From the IMG/VR virus record IMGVR_UViG_3300025093_000013, positions 1-64,000 of that record: a stretch of 64,000 nt of DNA; one strand, given 5' to 3'. This stretch comes from a virus. Under the pieces are notes generated by a model. The model saw only the letters and a list, made by a program, of their open reading frames with translations. It searched no databases and had not been told where the DNA came from. Of the stretch, positions 55,381 through 64,000 are shown piece after piece (position 1 is the stretch's first letter; every line of letters begins with the position of its first letter). The translations under genes were made by a program, and so were the position numbers.

Positions 55381-58248
55381 ATGGCAGACCAAATACCTTT
55401 AAGAATAGTTACTGTCTCAGGTCAACCCTTTATTGGAGAGTTTCAATCAGGTGACACCGTTGGAGTCGTTCATGGTGGAACTGGTGCATCAAGTATAGCT
55501 GGTCTAAAAACCGCCTTAGACTATAACCTAACTGGTTTAGACGATGTTGCTGTAGGGTTCCCTGATGCGTTATCAGCTAACCAAATTATTGTTTGGAACG
55601 GGACTGCTTGGGTAAACGAATACAACGACAAGACTGAGATGCGTGTTCGGAACGGCAACGAAGTTGCCATGAGCAAGGGTGATGTAATTGCCATTAAAGA
55701 TTCTCAGAACGCTAATCTTGTAAATGTTATCCTAGCAGATGCATCTCAAACATCTGCTATGCCTGCTCTTGGTGTTCTTGAGCAAGACCTTGCTGTAGGT
55801 GAAGAGGGTATTGCAATTACTTTTGGCAAGGCTCAGGGTCTTAATACATCGGGTCTTACAGAAGGTGCAACTGCTTATGTGAGTCCTACAACTCCAGGGG
55901 GTATCACTACTACTAAACCCACCTCTGGAGATCACTTTATTCAAAACATAGGTATCGTTATGAGAGCAAATGCTTTTAACGGTGCTATTAAGGTTACTGG
56001 TATTGGTCGTGCTAACGATATACCTAACGCGGAGATTACGACACTATCAGGTGATGCTGATTATGTTTACATTGATGATGGTGGTGTTTGGAAAAAGATT
56101 ACTCCCGCAAACCTAGGTGTAGGTAGTGGAGGTGGAGGATCCGCATCCTTATCAGGTCTAACTGACACTAATATTTCATCTCCTTCACATAATGAATCTC
56201 TTGTTTGGACATCCTCCACAGGAGAGTGGATCAATGCTAGTGTCGCAGGTGGTGGAGGAGTAACGGATCACGGGCTACTTACAGGTCTAAGCGATAACGA
56301 TCACCCACAGTATGTTCTAACTACTATCAATAATGATCTGTCAACTCTTGTAACAAACATAGAAACCTCTACAGTTGATATATCAGGTTACATAGCTGCC
56401 AATGAAACCACATGGTCAACTGACAACGATACAACAGATCACACTGCTCTGAGTAATATAGGCACAAACACTCACGCCCAGATTGATAGTCACATAGCCT
56501 CAGGTTCTGTACACTTTACAGAAGCGAGCATTGATCATGGATCTATTGCTGGTCTAGGTGACAATGACCATCCTCAGTATGTTCTTTCTGCTACTAATAA
56601 TGCTCTATCAAGCCTTGTAACGAGTGTAGAAACATCTACAGTAAGCCTTTCTAGCTATATTGCGGCTAATGAGACTACATGGTCAACTGACAATGACACG
56701 ACTGATCACACTGCCTTAAGTAATATCGGTACTAACACCCATGCTCAAATCGATAGCCATATTGCTTCAGGATCCGTACACTTCACAGAAGCGAGTATTG
56801 ACCATGGATCTATTGCTGGACTAGCAGACAATGATCACCCTCAGTATGTTCTTTCGGCAACTAACAACGATCTGTCTACGCTTGTCACTAGCGTTGAAAC
56901 ATCTACTGTAAGCCTTTCAAGCTATATCGCTGCTAACGAAACAACTTGGTCCACGGATAATGACACAACAGATCATACTGCCTTAAGTAATATAGGAACT
57001 AATACCCACGCTCAGATTGATAGCCATATTGCGTCTGGGTCTGTACACTTTACAGAAGCAAGCATTGACCACGGATCTATCGCTGGTCTTGGTGATAACG
57101 ATCACCCTCAATATGTTCTCTCTGCTACCAATAATGCTCTATCAAGCCTTGTAACGAGTGTAGAAACATCAACAGTTAATCTATCTGGGTATATTGCAGC
57201 TAACGAGACAACTTGGGCTACTGATACTGACACCACTGATCACACTGCTCTAAGTAATATCGGTACTAATACACACGCTCAGATTGATACTCATATTAGT
57301 AACCACACCACCTCAGCAAATACTTGGAATGGTACTTACCAGACGGTATTTGATAACTCGGGTAGTTGGGGTGGTGGAGGAGGAGTCACCGATCACGGCG
57401 CTTTAACGGGTCTAGCCGACAACGATCACCCGCAGTATGTGCTATCTTCTACTAACGCTGCGCTAAGTTCTCTTGTAACAGATACCACAGACGCAAGCAC
57501 ATTGTTCAGCGGAAACATTACTGTAACAGGAACTACTGCAACTCATATAGGAACTCTAGGAACTACTGACGCTGCTACATTCGGATTACAATCAAGCGGT
57601 AACACTTCCATAATTGCACCATCTCTAATATTGAGTGCGACTACAGCCTATCAATTCCGTAAGAATGGTAGCACTACATTCACTGATACAGACTTCCCTC
57701 AGTCTTGTAGGGATTGGGACTCTACCTACAACACTGTTCTTAACAGTTCAGGTTCTTGGGGTGGTGGAGGCGGTGGAGGCGTAGCCGCTGGTATTACTGT
57801 TGTTAACACGGGAACAGATAATATTAACTCTACTGGTGGTGCCCTTGTTCCATTAGATGTAACCGCTGGATATCCTGCATATGGAAGTTATGCTACAGAC
57901 TTTAGTTACACTCCTGGTAATGCCTATGTAACTATCAACACAGCAGGAACTTACGAGGTAACATTTAATGTTGGTTACATTTCAACAACCACTCGATGGA
58001 ACGGTGTATTAAAAATATACAAAGGTACTGGTGGAGCATCCCCAAGTGCGTGGATTGGTTATGGAGCAGGCAAGATGGGTTATGTAAGAAACTCAAGTGG
58101 TCATAACGAGTCCTCTCTAATTGTAACCTGTCTTGTAACCTGTTCCGCTAATGATACTGTAGGTGGTCATGTAATTAACGAAGCCACTAGCGGAACATGT
58201 ACTCTGGTTGCTAACGAAACATTCATGACAATTAAGAGGATGTCTTGA
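55381..58248 (+). CDS. Tail fibre with 89-residue tandem repeats
   Basis: 955 residues. N-terminal 270 residues contain GGTGASS and ITFGKAQGLNT typical of fibre attachment regions. Four tandem repeats (about residues 294-650) each carry DNDHPQYVL and TNTHAQIDSHI, plus a fifth partial one. Glycine runs (GSWGGGGG) follow, and the C-terminal 150 residues (NTAGTYEVTFNVGYIS) look like a C1q/TNF-type jelly roll, likely the receptor-binding tip. Confidence 0.82.
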   Translation: MADQIPLRIVTVSGQPFIGEFQSGDTVGVVHGGTGASSIAGLKTALDYNLTGLDDVAVGFPDALSANQIIVWNGTAWVNEYNDKTEMRVRNGNEVAMSKGDVIAIKDSQNANLVNVILADASQTSAMPALGVLEQDLAVGEEGIAITFGKAQGLNTSGLTEGATAYVSPTTPGGITTTKPTSGDHFIQNIGIVMRANAFNGAIKVTGIGRANDIPNAEITTLSGDADYVYIDDGGVWKKITPANLGVGSGGGGSASLSGLTDTNISSPSHNESLVWTSSTGEWINASVAGGGGVTDHGLLTGLSDNDHPQYVLTTINNDLSTLVTNIETSTVDISGYIAANETTWSTDNDTTDHTALSNIGTNTHAQIDSHIASGSVHFTEASIDHGSIAGLGDNDHPQYVLSATNNALSSLVTSVETSTVSLSSYIAANETTWSTDNDTTDHTALSNIGTNTHAQIDSHIASGSVHFTEASIDHGSIAGLADNDHPQYVLSATNNDLSTLVTSVETSTVSLSSYIAANETTWSTDNDTTDHTALSNIGTNTHAQIDSHIASGSVHFTEASIDHGSIAGLGDNDHPQYVLSATNNALSSLVTSVETSTVNLSGYIAANETTWATDTDTTDHTALSNIGTNTHAQIDTHISNHTTSANTWNGTYQTVFDNSGSWGGGGGVTDHGALTGLADNDHPQYVLSSTNAALSSLVTDTTDASTLFSGNITVTGTTATHIGTLGTTDAATFGLQSSGNTSIIAPSLILSATTAYQFRKNGSTTFTDTDFPQSCRDWDSTYNTVLNSSGSWGGGGGGGVAAGITVVNTGTDNINSTGGALVPLDVTAGYPAYGSYATDFSYTPGNAYVTINTAGTYEVTFNVGYISTTTRWNGVLKIYKGTGGASPSAWIGYGAGKMGYVRNSSGHNESSLIVTCLVTCSANDTVGGHVINEATSGTCTLVANETFMTIKRMS
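56260..57330 (+). repeat. Four 267-270 bp tandem repeats in the tail fibre gene
   Basis: Units begin at 56260, 56530, 56797 and 57064. Protein identity is very high while many third-codon positions differ; two units share a stretch of about 40 identical bases near 56595 and 57130. Confidence 0.85.
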
Positions 58249-59066
58249 TGGGATATCTTGTAGACGCAAACGGTAAGTTTATTAACTCAGGTGGTAAGAT
58301 TGTATTTAGACAACCTGTTACTGAATCTCCACCACCTCCTGCTTCACAAGGTACAATTCTACAAACAAACCTACAAGCACACTTCCACGCTGGGGATTCT
58401 GCTTCTTACGGAGGAACGGGTACAACTTGGTCTGATCTGACCACAAACAACAACGATCTTACTCTGACCAACGGGCCTACTCATGTAACCAGCCCTGTCA
58501 GTGCGTTTGATTTTGATGGTACGAATGACCTCGCTAACGGTGGAGATGTTCTCGACTGGGGTACAGGAGACATTACAATAGGTATTTGGATGAATGCTGA
58601 CACGGTTACAGCAGGTTATCAATACATTCAATCCAAGTCAGCAAGAGGTAACAGTGCCAGCCGTTATGGGTGTGGTATTAACAATGCTGCTCCATTCTTC
58701 TTCGTCATGACCACGGATACTGGCGATGGTTCTATGATCTGGACAGGCTCAAGTAATGTTACTATCTCTACATGGCACTACCTAACCTTTACTACGAACA
58801 GAGCAAATAGTCAGGTCAACATGTATATTGATGGAAGTCCTATCACAGAATCAGGTAATGCTGCCGCTGCGGACTTAGATAGAACAGAGGGAGAGAATAT
58901 TAACTCTACCTTCCCATTTTGGATTGGTGGCACACCTAACTCAGATGGTGTTAGTAACTTCTTACCATTCAACGGTAAGGTAGCAGAGCTTCACTGGTAC
59001 AACGCTCGCTTATCTGACGCACAAGTGCTATCAAACTACAACGAAACTAAGATCTTCTACACTTAA
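58248..59066 (+). CDS. LamG-like (concanavalin fold) fibre protein
   Basis: 272 residues from ATG 58248. AHFHAGDSASYGG, FDFDGTNDLANGG, WHYLTFTTNRANSQVNMYIDG and ELHWYNARLSDAQV match laminin-G-type jelly rolls. PPPP hinge near 30. Likely a glycan-binding tail component placed with the fibre above. Confidence 0.8.
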   Translation: MGYLVDANGKFINSGGKIVFRQPVTESPPPPASQGTILQTNLQAHFHAGDSASYGGTGTTWSDLTTNNNDLTLTNGPTHVTSPVSAFDFDGTNDLANGGDVLDWGTGDITIGIWMNADTVTAGYQYIQSKSARGNSASRYGCGINNAAPFFFVMTTDTGDGSMIWTGSSNVTISTWHYLTFTTNRANSQVNMYIDGSPITESGNAAAADLDRTEGENINSTFPFWIGGTPNSDGVSNFLPFNGKVAELHWYNARLSDAQVLSNYNETKIFYT

Positions 59067-59290
59067 TCCAGTTTAGTGCCTTCTTTAAGAAGGTTGATAA
59101 TCTTCTCAATGTATCCATCCTTTAATACACGGACGGTGTTGTAGAAGTTCTGCATCTCTCTCATCTTTAGCAGGGTGATGGAGGGATCTTTCTCAAGCAT
59201 TTCGAGAGTTCCTTTGAGAGATCTAATAGTTGCCATCTCGGCTTCTGTTAGTCTTCCGCGAGCCTTTTTGAGTTCTTCTTCGCTTTTCAT
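59063..59290 (-). CDS. Small helical protein next to UvsW
   Basis: 75 residues, charged coiled-coil (EELKKARGRLTEAEMATIR, MLEKDPSITLLKMREMQNF). T4 also has a small gene beside uvsW; similarity not proven. Four-base overlap with the helicase gene. Confidence 0.55.
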   Translation of the reverse strand: MKSEEELKKARGRLTEAEMATIRSLKGTLEMLEKDPSITLLKMREMQNFYNTVRVLKDGYIEKIINLLKEGTKLD

Positions 59291-60651
59291 ACCTTTATGA
59301 CCTCATGTCCTTCAGAGACATAGGTTGAGAATCGTTTATTTGCGTGGGCACCAATATATTTTCCTGTATCCATGAAATCATAGACATATACCACTTCCTT
59401 AGTGTCATGGCGACGAAGAGAGCGTCCGAGTGCTTGTATGGTTGCAATAGGACTCTTAAGGCCGCGAGCATTGATGAAATGTGTGATTTCGCGTATGTTA
59501 ACTCCTGTTTGCAAAATCTTCGTTCCAATAAGGATTGAGTTTTCTCCACACTCTGTAAACCGTCGAATGGTTTCATACCTACTGCCGAGATCATCTTCAC
59601 CTCTAAGGAAATAACAAGATCCTCCAATTCCCTCTTGAAGGATGTGACCGTGTTCAAGGTCTCTGACGAGTACAAGTATTCTGGCTTGTTCATGGTTTGA
59701 TCTGATATCATCCACGATATCTTTGATCATGTTATTTCTGATTTCGTTGTTGACAATAAGTTCTTCGTAAACTCCTCTGTACCCTAGCTCTGAGTCATCA
59801 ACTTCAGACTCAGGAACTTTGAGCATTTGTATGATTGGTTTGGTCAGGACATTATCCTCGATAAGATCTTGAGTTGTCCTGCATGTGTATATAGGTCCGA
59901 ACGCTGATATAAGCGTCCATCGAGGGATTGGGTCCTGCGGCACTGTGGCAGTGAAACCGTACCTGTAAGGAGCGTTAGGAAAGCTCTCAATAGCTGCTAC
60001 GGTGAACTCTCCGTTAGCAAACTCATGAACCTCATCCACCATGAGCACCTCGGCATCTGTGACATAATTGTCGATAATTCTTTCAATGCTTTGGACGGTA
60101 CACAGCATGATGTCACCATCCTCGTAGCCCTCACCAAAGCAGACACCTACATTGTTGAAACCACACTCGTTCACAAAGAAGTCGTAAGTTTGTTTTAAGA
60201 GGGACTTGGCATTGAATAGGATGACCATCTTCTTGCCCATGAGAGACTTGACGATGCCAGCCATAATTAAAGTTTTGCCTGCACCAGTAGGAGCCTTGAT
60301 GATACAGCGATGATTATTCAGCGCGTGTTGGATCGATTCATGCTGATAATCAAAATAAGTAAAAGGATCGATAGATTTAAGAGGAAGAGACTCTGGGCGT
60401 TCATTCTTATATTCTAGCTCAGGAACACAATCAATCTTCTCTAGGTCGGCCAGGATAGAAGGTAACATGCCTGTACCGAACTGACCACCTCTGGTAAAGA
60501 AACGCTTCTTACCATCCCATTGACGCCTCTTGTAGGCTGGTGTAAACTCAGCCCCAGGTATCTTGAAGCTATATAAGTTACTGAGAGCCTTTAGGATCTT
60601 AGGATTATCAGTCTTGAGTTTGGATTTCTGTGTTCCAATCACAATTTTCAT
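59287..60651 (-). CDS. uvsW: UvsW-type DNA helicase
   Basis: 454 residues. N-terminal domain with TPAYKRRQWDGKKRFF, DYQHESI (Q motif), APTGAGKT (120-127), DEVH (near 207), FTATVP, ILIGTKILQTGVNI and QALGRSLRR. SF2 helicase that unwinds R-loops and branches in T4 replication/recombination. ATG follows a CTATAAT box by five bases. Confidence 0.93.
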   Translation of the reverse strand: MKIVIGTQKSKLKTDNPKILKALSNLYSFKIPGAEFTPAYKRRQWDGKKRFFTRGGQFGTGMLPSILADLEKIDCVPELEYKNERPESLPLKSIDPFTYFDYQHESIQHALNNHRCIIKAPTGAGKTLIMAGIVKSLMGKKMVILFNAKSLLKQTYDFFVNECGFNNVGVCFGEGYEDGDIMLCTVQSIERIIDNYVTDAEVLMVDEVHEFANGEFTVAAIESFPNAPYRYGFTATVPQDPIPRWTLISAFGPIYTCRTTQDLIEDNVLTKPIIQMLKVPESEVDDSELGYRGVYEELIVNNEIRNNMIKDIVDDIRSNHEQARILVLVRDLEHGHILQEGIGGSCYFLRGEDDLGSRYETIRRFTECGENSILIGTKILQTGVNIREITHFINARGLKSPIATIQALGRSLRRHDTKEVVYVYDFMDTGKYIGAHANKRFSTYVSEGHEVIKV

Positions 60652-60652
60652 A

Positions 60653-60675
60653 CTTTATTATAGACTATAATAAAG
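60653..60675. promoter_or_regulatory. Palindromic divergent promoter
   Basis: Perfect 11-bp inverted repeat, CTTTATTATAG / CTATAATAAAG, around a single A. Each arm carries a TATAAT; minus one is five bases from the uvsW ATG, plus one 16 bases from ATG 60688 with GGAG between. Confidence 0.7.
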
Positions 60676-60687
60676 CGGAGTTTTTAT

Positions 60688-61398
60688 ATGCCAGCAGCAA
60701 AGAAGAAAACTGTAGACGAGATGGTGGATGACATCTTAGCTGATGTCCCCTACAATGCACAAAATACTGTAACTCTCCCCTCAGGTGGGGTTGCTACACT
60801 AAGACCCATTACCTTTGAAGAAGAGAAGCAGATTCTTTCCCTGTCAAAGAAAGGAGTAGATCCTTCCCAAGTGCTTCTTGAAAACTGTGTATCTGATATT
60901 GATAAATCAGATATCCTCCTAGTTGACAAGATATATCTTTTGTTCAAGCTTAGAGAATTATCTTTTGGTTCTGTTTACAAGTTTGTTGTTGGATGCCCTT
61001 CTTGCCACCAAGAAAACAGGATCTCTGTTGACCTAAACGACATGCCTGTAGTTTCTCTGGAAGACATGGGTAGGGAAGTGGAGATACAGCTTCCAATGTG
61101 TAAGAAGCCTGCTAAGGTAAAGCTCGCCTCAATGAGTGACGAGGTTTACATGTCAGACCCTGAGCTTCTGATGGATAATCTTTGGAGATTTATCATCAGC
61201 ATCAATGATGTGGAAAATGACATGGTTATCCAGAAGGCTATCAAAAAACTTCCTGCGGGGGACATTAACACCATAATGTCAACTGTAATGTGCGAGGGGT
61301 ACGGTCTAACCACTGAAATCCGTGTCCTCTGCTCTCACTGCGGCCACGACTCAGTGATGGAGTTGCCTCTAAATAAAAATTTTTTCTCAGCGAGCTAG
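60688..61398 (+). CDS. 26: gp26-like baseplate hub/tail chaperone protein
   Basis: 236 residues. Resembles the T4 gp26 baseplate family: ITFEEEKQILSLSKKGVDPS, KIYLLFKLRELSFGSVYKF, with zinc-type pairs CPSC (near 106) and CSHC (near 221). Near its end, T TTT TTC (61380-61386) is a -1 slippery heptamer that leads into the ORF below. Tail assembly proteins of many phages are made this way. Confidence 0.8.
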   Translation: MPAAKKKTVDEMVDDILADVPYNAQNTVTLPSGGVATLRPITFEEEKQILSLSKKGVDPSQVLLENCVSDIDKSDILLVDKIYLLFKLRELSFGSVYKFVVGCPSCHQENRISVDLNDMPVVSLEDMGREVEIQLPMCKKPAKVKLASMSDEVYMSDPELLMDNLWRFIISINDVENDMVIQKAIKKLPAGDINTIMSTVMCEGYGLTTEIRVLCSHCGHDSVMELPLNKNFFSAS

Positions 61399-61583
61399 AG
61401 GAAAACAATCTAGAAAATCTATTTAGAGAAGCCTATATACTTGTTAGAAGGTGTAAAGTCCCCTACAGCGATGTAAAAACTATGGATCGCCAAGAAAGGG
61501 GCTTCTTCTTGGGTTTCCTCAAAGAGGAACTCATGGCTGAGGAGGAATATATAAATGAAGCTAAACGGGGTAGAGGTCGTTGA
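61377..61583 (+). CDS. -1 frame extension of gp26 (gp51-like), no own start codon upstream of its middle
   Basis: Open in the -1 frame from 61377 to TGA 61581-61583. From the slip point it encodes about 65 residues: LSELEENNLENLFREAYILV, then VPYSDVKTMDRQERGFFLGF and EELMAEEEYINEAKRG, a well-formed acidic helical protein. The first possible start is ATG 61482, so about half would be lost without frameshifting. A CTAGA/TCTAG stem (61395-61413) begins eight bases after the slippery site. The fusion would be about 298 residues. Confidence 0.7.
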   Translation, partial: KFFLSELEENNLENLFREAYILVRRCKVPYSDVKTMDRQERGFFLGFLKEELMAEEEYINEAKRGRGR

Positions 61584-62478
61584 GAGACAGAATCAACCAG
61601 GGGTTTTGAGCAGAAACGCCCTTAGATTAAATCTATACAATAATGGAACTTACTTTGATCCTTATGCAGTAAGCTCTGTAAGTCTATTTTTCAAGAAGGA
61701 GAATGTTTCCCCAAGCTCTGTTCTTGCTTCAGGGACTCAGCTTATCTCTGATTCAGCGGCATCTTCCGTTAAGTTCAGATGGAGATCAGATAACGCTAAT
61801 GGGTATGTGGCTGAGTCTGAATTCTCTACAGACGCTTCCGATGCATCTGGAGTTTATCGAACTGATGTGGGTCGCTTTGTAGTTGTCCTAGACGGAACAC
61901 AGACCGTATCAAGTCTGGATAGAAGCGGGACCACAATAAAAAATACCGCCAGCAGTGTCGGTGATTACATTGATGTATGGACCATAAAAACAGCCGCATC
62001 CGCTGACTGGAAAGTCTTTATCAATAACTTTACTCTGTTTCAAGACAACATTATAGCGATCACTGAGCCTCTTATGATGAAGTCTAGAACCAGCCTAATG
62101 CCAAACAAGGTTAGACTGGATGAGGTTGTAGAACTAAAGGTTCCTGTTGAAATTACTGTTACCAACAGAAACATAGACGAGAGTATCAAGAACGCTCTCA
62201 GCCAAGGAGTATTAACGGAACCTCAGTTTAGGATCCTCAAGCACAACGAAGATAGTAATCTTCCCGCTAGAGTAGAGGTCTCTGGATACTCAGCTACTTC
62301 TTCTCTGGTCGAGACTACCTCGGATAACACCATGATCTTCAAGCTAGACACTAGTGTCCTTACAGACGGTAGTATTACTGACCTTGGAGCAGGGACAGGC
62401 ACCTACTCAGTTGAGGCCAAGTACACTCTCCTCAACGAAACTATCATCTCACCGATGATGTATTTCACAGTCCGCTGA
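61555..62478 (+). CDS. Tail/baseplate structural protein
   Basis: 307 residues, beta-rich with a central VFINNFTLFQDNIIAITEP and VELKVPVEITVTNRNIDE. Behind GAGGAGG at 10 bases. No family recognised, but position after gp26 suggests a baseplate or fibre-connecting role. Its end converges with the primase gene. Confidence 0.6.
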   Translation: MKLNGVEVVERQNQPGVLSRNALRLNLYNNGTYFDPYAVSSVSLFFKKENVSPSSVLASGTQLISDSAASSVKFRWRSDNANGYVAESEFSTDASDASGVYRTDVGRFVVVLDGTQTVSSLDRSGTTIKNTASSVGDYIDVWTIKTAASADWKVFINNFTLFQDNIIAITEPLMMKSRTSLMPNKVRLDEVVELKVPVEITVTNRNIDESIKNALSQGVLTEPQFRILKHNEDSNLPARVEVSGYSATSSLVETTSDNTMIFKLDTSVLTDGSITDLGAGTGTYSVEAKYTLLNETIISPMMYFTVR

Positions 62479-63397
62479 GAACCATATTAGCCCAATCGTA
62501 GGGCTTGTAGCTCTTGGCGTAATCTGTGACTAGGAACTGCTCGTCACCAGCAGCAATCAGCATATCGTTCCAGTCCTTGAAGTTGGCACCTGGGAAGATG
62601 TGATTGAAGGTAGGCATACAGCAACGCTTACGGAGCCTCTCAAAGCGTTCTAGACCTTCACGACCAGCATCGTCGTTGTCGTAGGCTACTACAATTGGAC
62701 CCCTGTACTCACGCAGATATCGTATTTGAATGAGCGAAGGGGAGCAGCCGTTGGTACATGTCGCATTAAGACCGCACTCCTTGAGTGCGATGGCATCAAA
62801 GGCACCCTCAGTGATGTATAGTGGCTCGGTGCTCTCGGTATCATAAGGGAGAAGGACATGGGAGGACTTAACACCCGCCTCACTGGGAGGGTTGAGATAC
62901 TTAGGGGTCTGGGGTCCAAGCGCACGGGCTGTAAAGTAGAAAAGTCCGTGTTCGTCCTCGAAGGGGATAATGAGTCTACCTGCGTACCGTCCTGAGGAGG
63001 CATAGTAAAAGCGAGCAGGATTAAGATTACGATTGCGAACATAGTAATCCGCAGGGCTGTCCTCTTCGATTGGATTGAACTCTTCATATTCTAGATTCTG
63101 TATCTCAGGCGTAATGATTTGGGCGCTAGACTCTTCGGGAAGCTGACCGTTCTCGATGCAGTAGCTGTAGAAGATCTCCTTGCCACGATGGTAAGGGACA
63201 CCACGAACAATGGACACAAGCTGGTAAAAGTTACCTGTCTCACCAGATTTGAAGCATTGCCATAGGCCAGTCTCAAGGTTGACGGACATGTGACGCTTGT
63301 AGTCAGAGGTATCAATGACTGAGTTACAAACCCACTCACGACCGCCGCTCTGAAGGCGTCCATCCTTGATGTTATTCTGTACCCACTCGCTAATCAT
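62465..63397 (-). CDS. DNA primase (TOPRIM, gp61/DnaG-like)
   Basis: 310 residues. N-terminal zinc-type region (EWVCNSVIDTSDYKRH...LWQCFKSGETGN), LIIPFEDEHGLFYFTARA, TOPRIM motifs YITEGAFDAIAL near 194 and VVAYDNDDAGREG near 236 (acidic metal ligands). Makes RNA primers with the gp41-type helicase. Overlaps the nuclease gene by four bases. Confidence 0.88.
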   Translation of the reverse strand: MISEWVQNNIKDGRLQSGGREWVCNSVIDTSDYKRHMSVNLETGLWQCFKSGETGNFYQLVSIVRGVPYHRGKEIFYSYCIENGQLPEESSAQIITPEIQNLEYEEFNPIEEDSPADYYVRNRNLNPARFYYASSGRYAGRLIIPFEDEHGLFYFTARALGPQTPKYLNPPSEAGVKSSHVLLPYDTESTEPLYITEGAFDAIALKECGLNATCTNGCSPSLIQIRYLREYRGPIVVAYDNDDAGREGLERFERLRKRCCMPTFNHIFPGANFKDWNDMLIAAGDEQFLVTDYAKSYKPYDWANMVLSGL

Positions 63398-64000
63398 TTC
63401 TTGCGTCTTGGTCTGGTCTTACACTCGTCTAGTCGGCCCTTCACGACCTCTGGGTCATTATAGAGTGGGCATATGGATTTGTAAGAACACCAGTTGCAGA
63501 AATCGTTCTTCTGGGGGTACAGGTCATCACTCTTGCATTTGCGGATGGTCCACACATCATCTACAACAGACTTAATGTGTTGCCTAATAGTCGCCTCGGT
63601 GTAGGTAGCCGCGACAAGATTGTTTGATAGAGGATAATAGTGGGCGAAGGTAATGTTTCGTATAGGGACACCCGTAAGCTTGTGTGCTGCGTAGACATAA
63701 GATTTCCCTTGGCTATCATTGAAGAGTTCGAATTTGGTCTTCTCTCGTCTGGAAGTCTTGTAATCCACGACAAGAATATCTCCTGTTGGTGCTTTGATAA
63801 TCCTGTCAATATATCCTTCATGTTTGATTCCATCAGCAATCTCCTCTGCGAAGTGATGCTCCACGATGGACTCCTTTGGCAGTGACGCATTGAACCGCAG
63901 GAAGTTCTTGAAGCATTTCTCGATGTCCTTGTTGTACTTATCTGGGAACTTATACTTGTCCTTTATATCGTTAGCCTTAGCCCAAAGCTGGTCGATAGAG
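63394..64000 (-). CDS. RecB/Cas4-like PD-(D/E)XK nuclease, 5' end outside window
   Basis: About 201 residues visible; the frame is open to the window edge, so the start lies beyond. HEGYIDRII, then DILVVDYKTSRR gives the Asp and D-Y-K of the nuclease core, and the C-terminus has FCNWCSYKSICPLY, cysteines like those of the Fe-S cluster in Cas4/AddB-type nucleases. Likely trims DNA ends for recombination. Confidence 0.8.
   Translation of the reverse strand, partial: SIDQLWAKANDIKDKYKFPDKYNKDIEKCFKNFLRFNASLPKESIVEHHFAEEIADGIKHEGYIDRIIKAPTGDILVVDYKTSRREKTKFELFNDSQGKSYVYAAHKLTGVPIRNITFAHYYPLSNNLVAATYTEATIRQHIKSVVDDVWTIRKCKSDDLYPQKNDFCNWCSYKSICPLYNDPEVVKGRLDECKTRPRRKK

Noticed and set aside
56260-57330. 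CRISPR-like array
   Set aside because: The repeats are 267-270 bp, in frame and coding for tail-fibre modules.

Overview
The window is part of the genome of a large, tailed, lytic phage with T4-like (myovirus) core genes. The core set includes the recombination nuclease pair gp46/gp47, a gp41-type helicase, gp32-type SSB, UvsX, UvsW, a TOPRIM primase, gp17 terminase, gp20 portal and a gp26-type baseplate/chaperone protein. It departs from T4 in using a family A DNA polymerase, ThyX and a B12-type (class II) ribonucleotide reductase. The small Arg/Lys-rich proteins at 31-32 kb look like families seen in marine phages, so an aquatic Gram-negative host is likely; the host itself cannot be read from the sequence.

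Layout. 1-6.9 kb (+): replication, recombination and nucleotide genes (polA in three reading-frame pieces, thyX, 47, 46, nrdJ). 7-11.1 kb (+): a 1365-residue tail spike. 11.1-15 kb (+): zinc ribbon protein, helicase, small metallopeptidase, mediator-like protein, SSB and a lipoprotein. 15.1-24.8 kb (+): one tightly overlapped AT-rich operon for surface sugars (glycosyltransferases, NeuA-like and NeuB-like nonulosonate genes, pyruvyl transferase, aminotransferase, methyltransferases), ending in a MazG-like gene. 24.8-28.4 kb (+): uvsX, small unknowns and a Clp-type ATPase. 28.5-30.9 kb: four tRNAs interleaved with small genes, then a secreted beta-helix protein. 30.9-32.6 kb (-): a holin-like membrane protein and basic virion-type proteins. 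32.7-41.1 kb (+): about 30 small, densely overlapping, probably early genes. 41.1-41.5 kb: structured convergent boundary. 41.5-46.9 kb (-): a second array of early genes including a sigma factor and an endolysin, separated by repeated stem-loop cassettes. 47.1-62.5 kb (mostly +): virion genes (terminase, portal, scaffold-like, tail fibre with repeats, baseplate). 59-60.7 kb and 62.5-64 kb (-): UvsW helicase, primase and a RecB/Cas4-like nuclease cut by the window edge.

The most unusual signals are regulatory. (1) Many small genes have a host-type promoter (TTGnnn, 16-17 nt, TACTAT) whose -10 box ends exactly six bases before the ATG, which predicts leaderless mRNAs. (2) In the leftward array this promoter is combined with a structured repeat of about 65 bp at a nearly fixed distance, forming mobile-looking stem-loop/promoter cassettes. 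(3) A hairpin after the SSB operon carries a 13-base perfect complement of the bacterial 16S rRNA 3' end. (4) The gp26-type gene ends in a T TTT TTC slippery site followed by a -1-frame ORF with no start codon of its own until its middle. A second promoter type, CTATAATAG without a clear -35, precedes replication and other genes and may be read by one of two sigma-like proteins encoded here.
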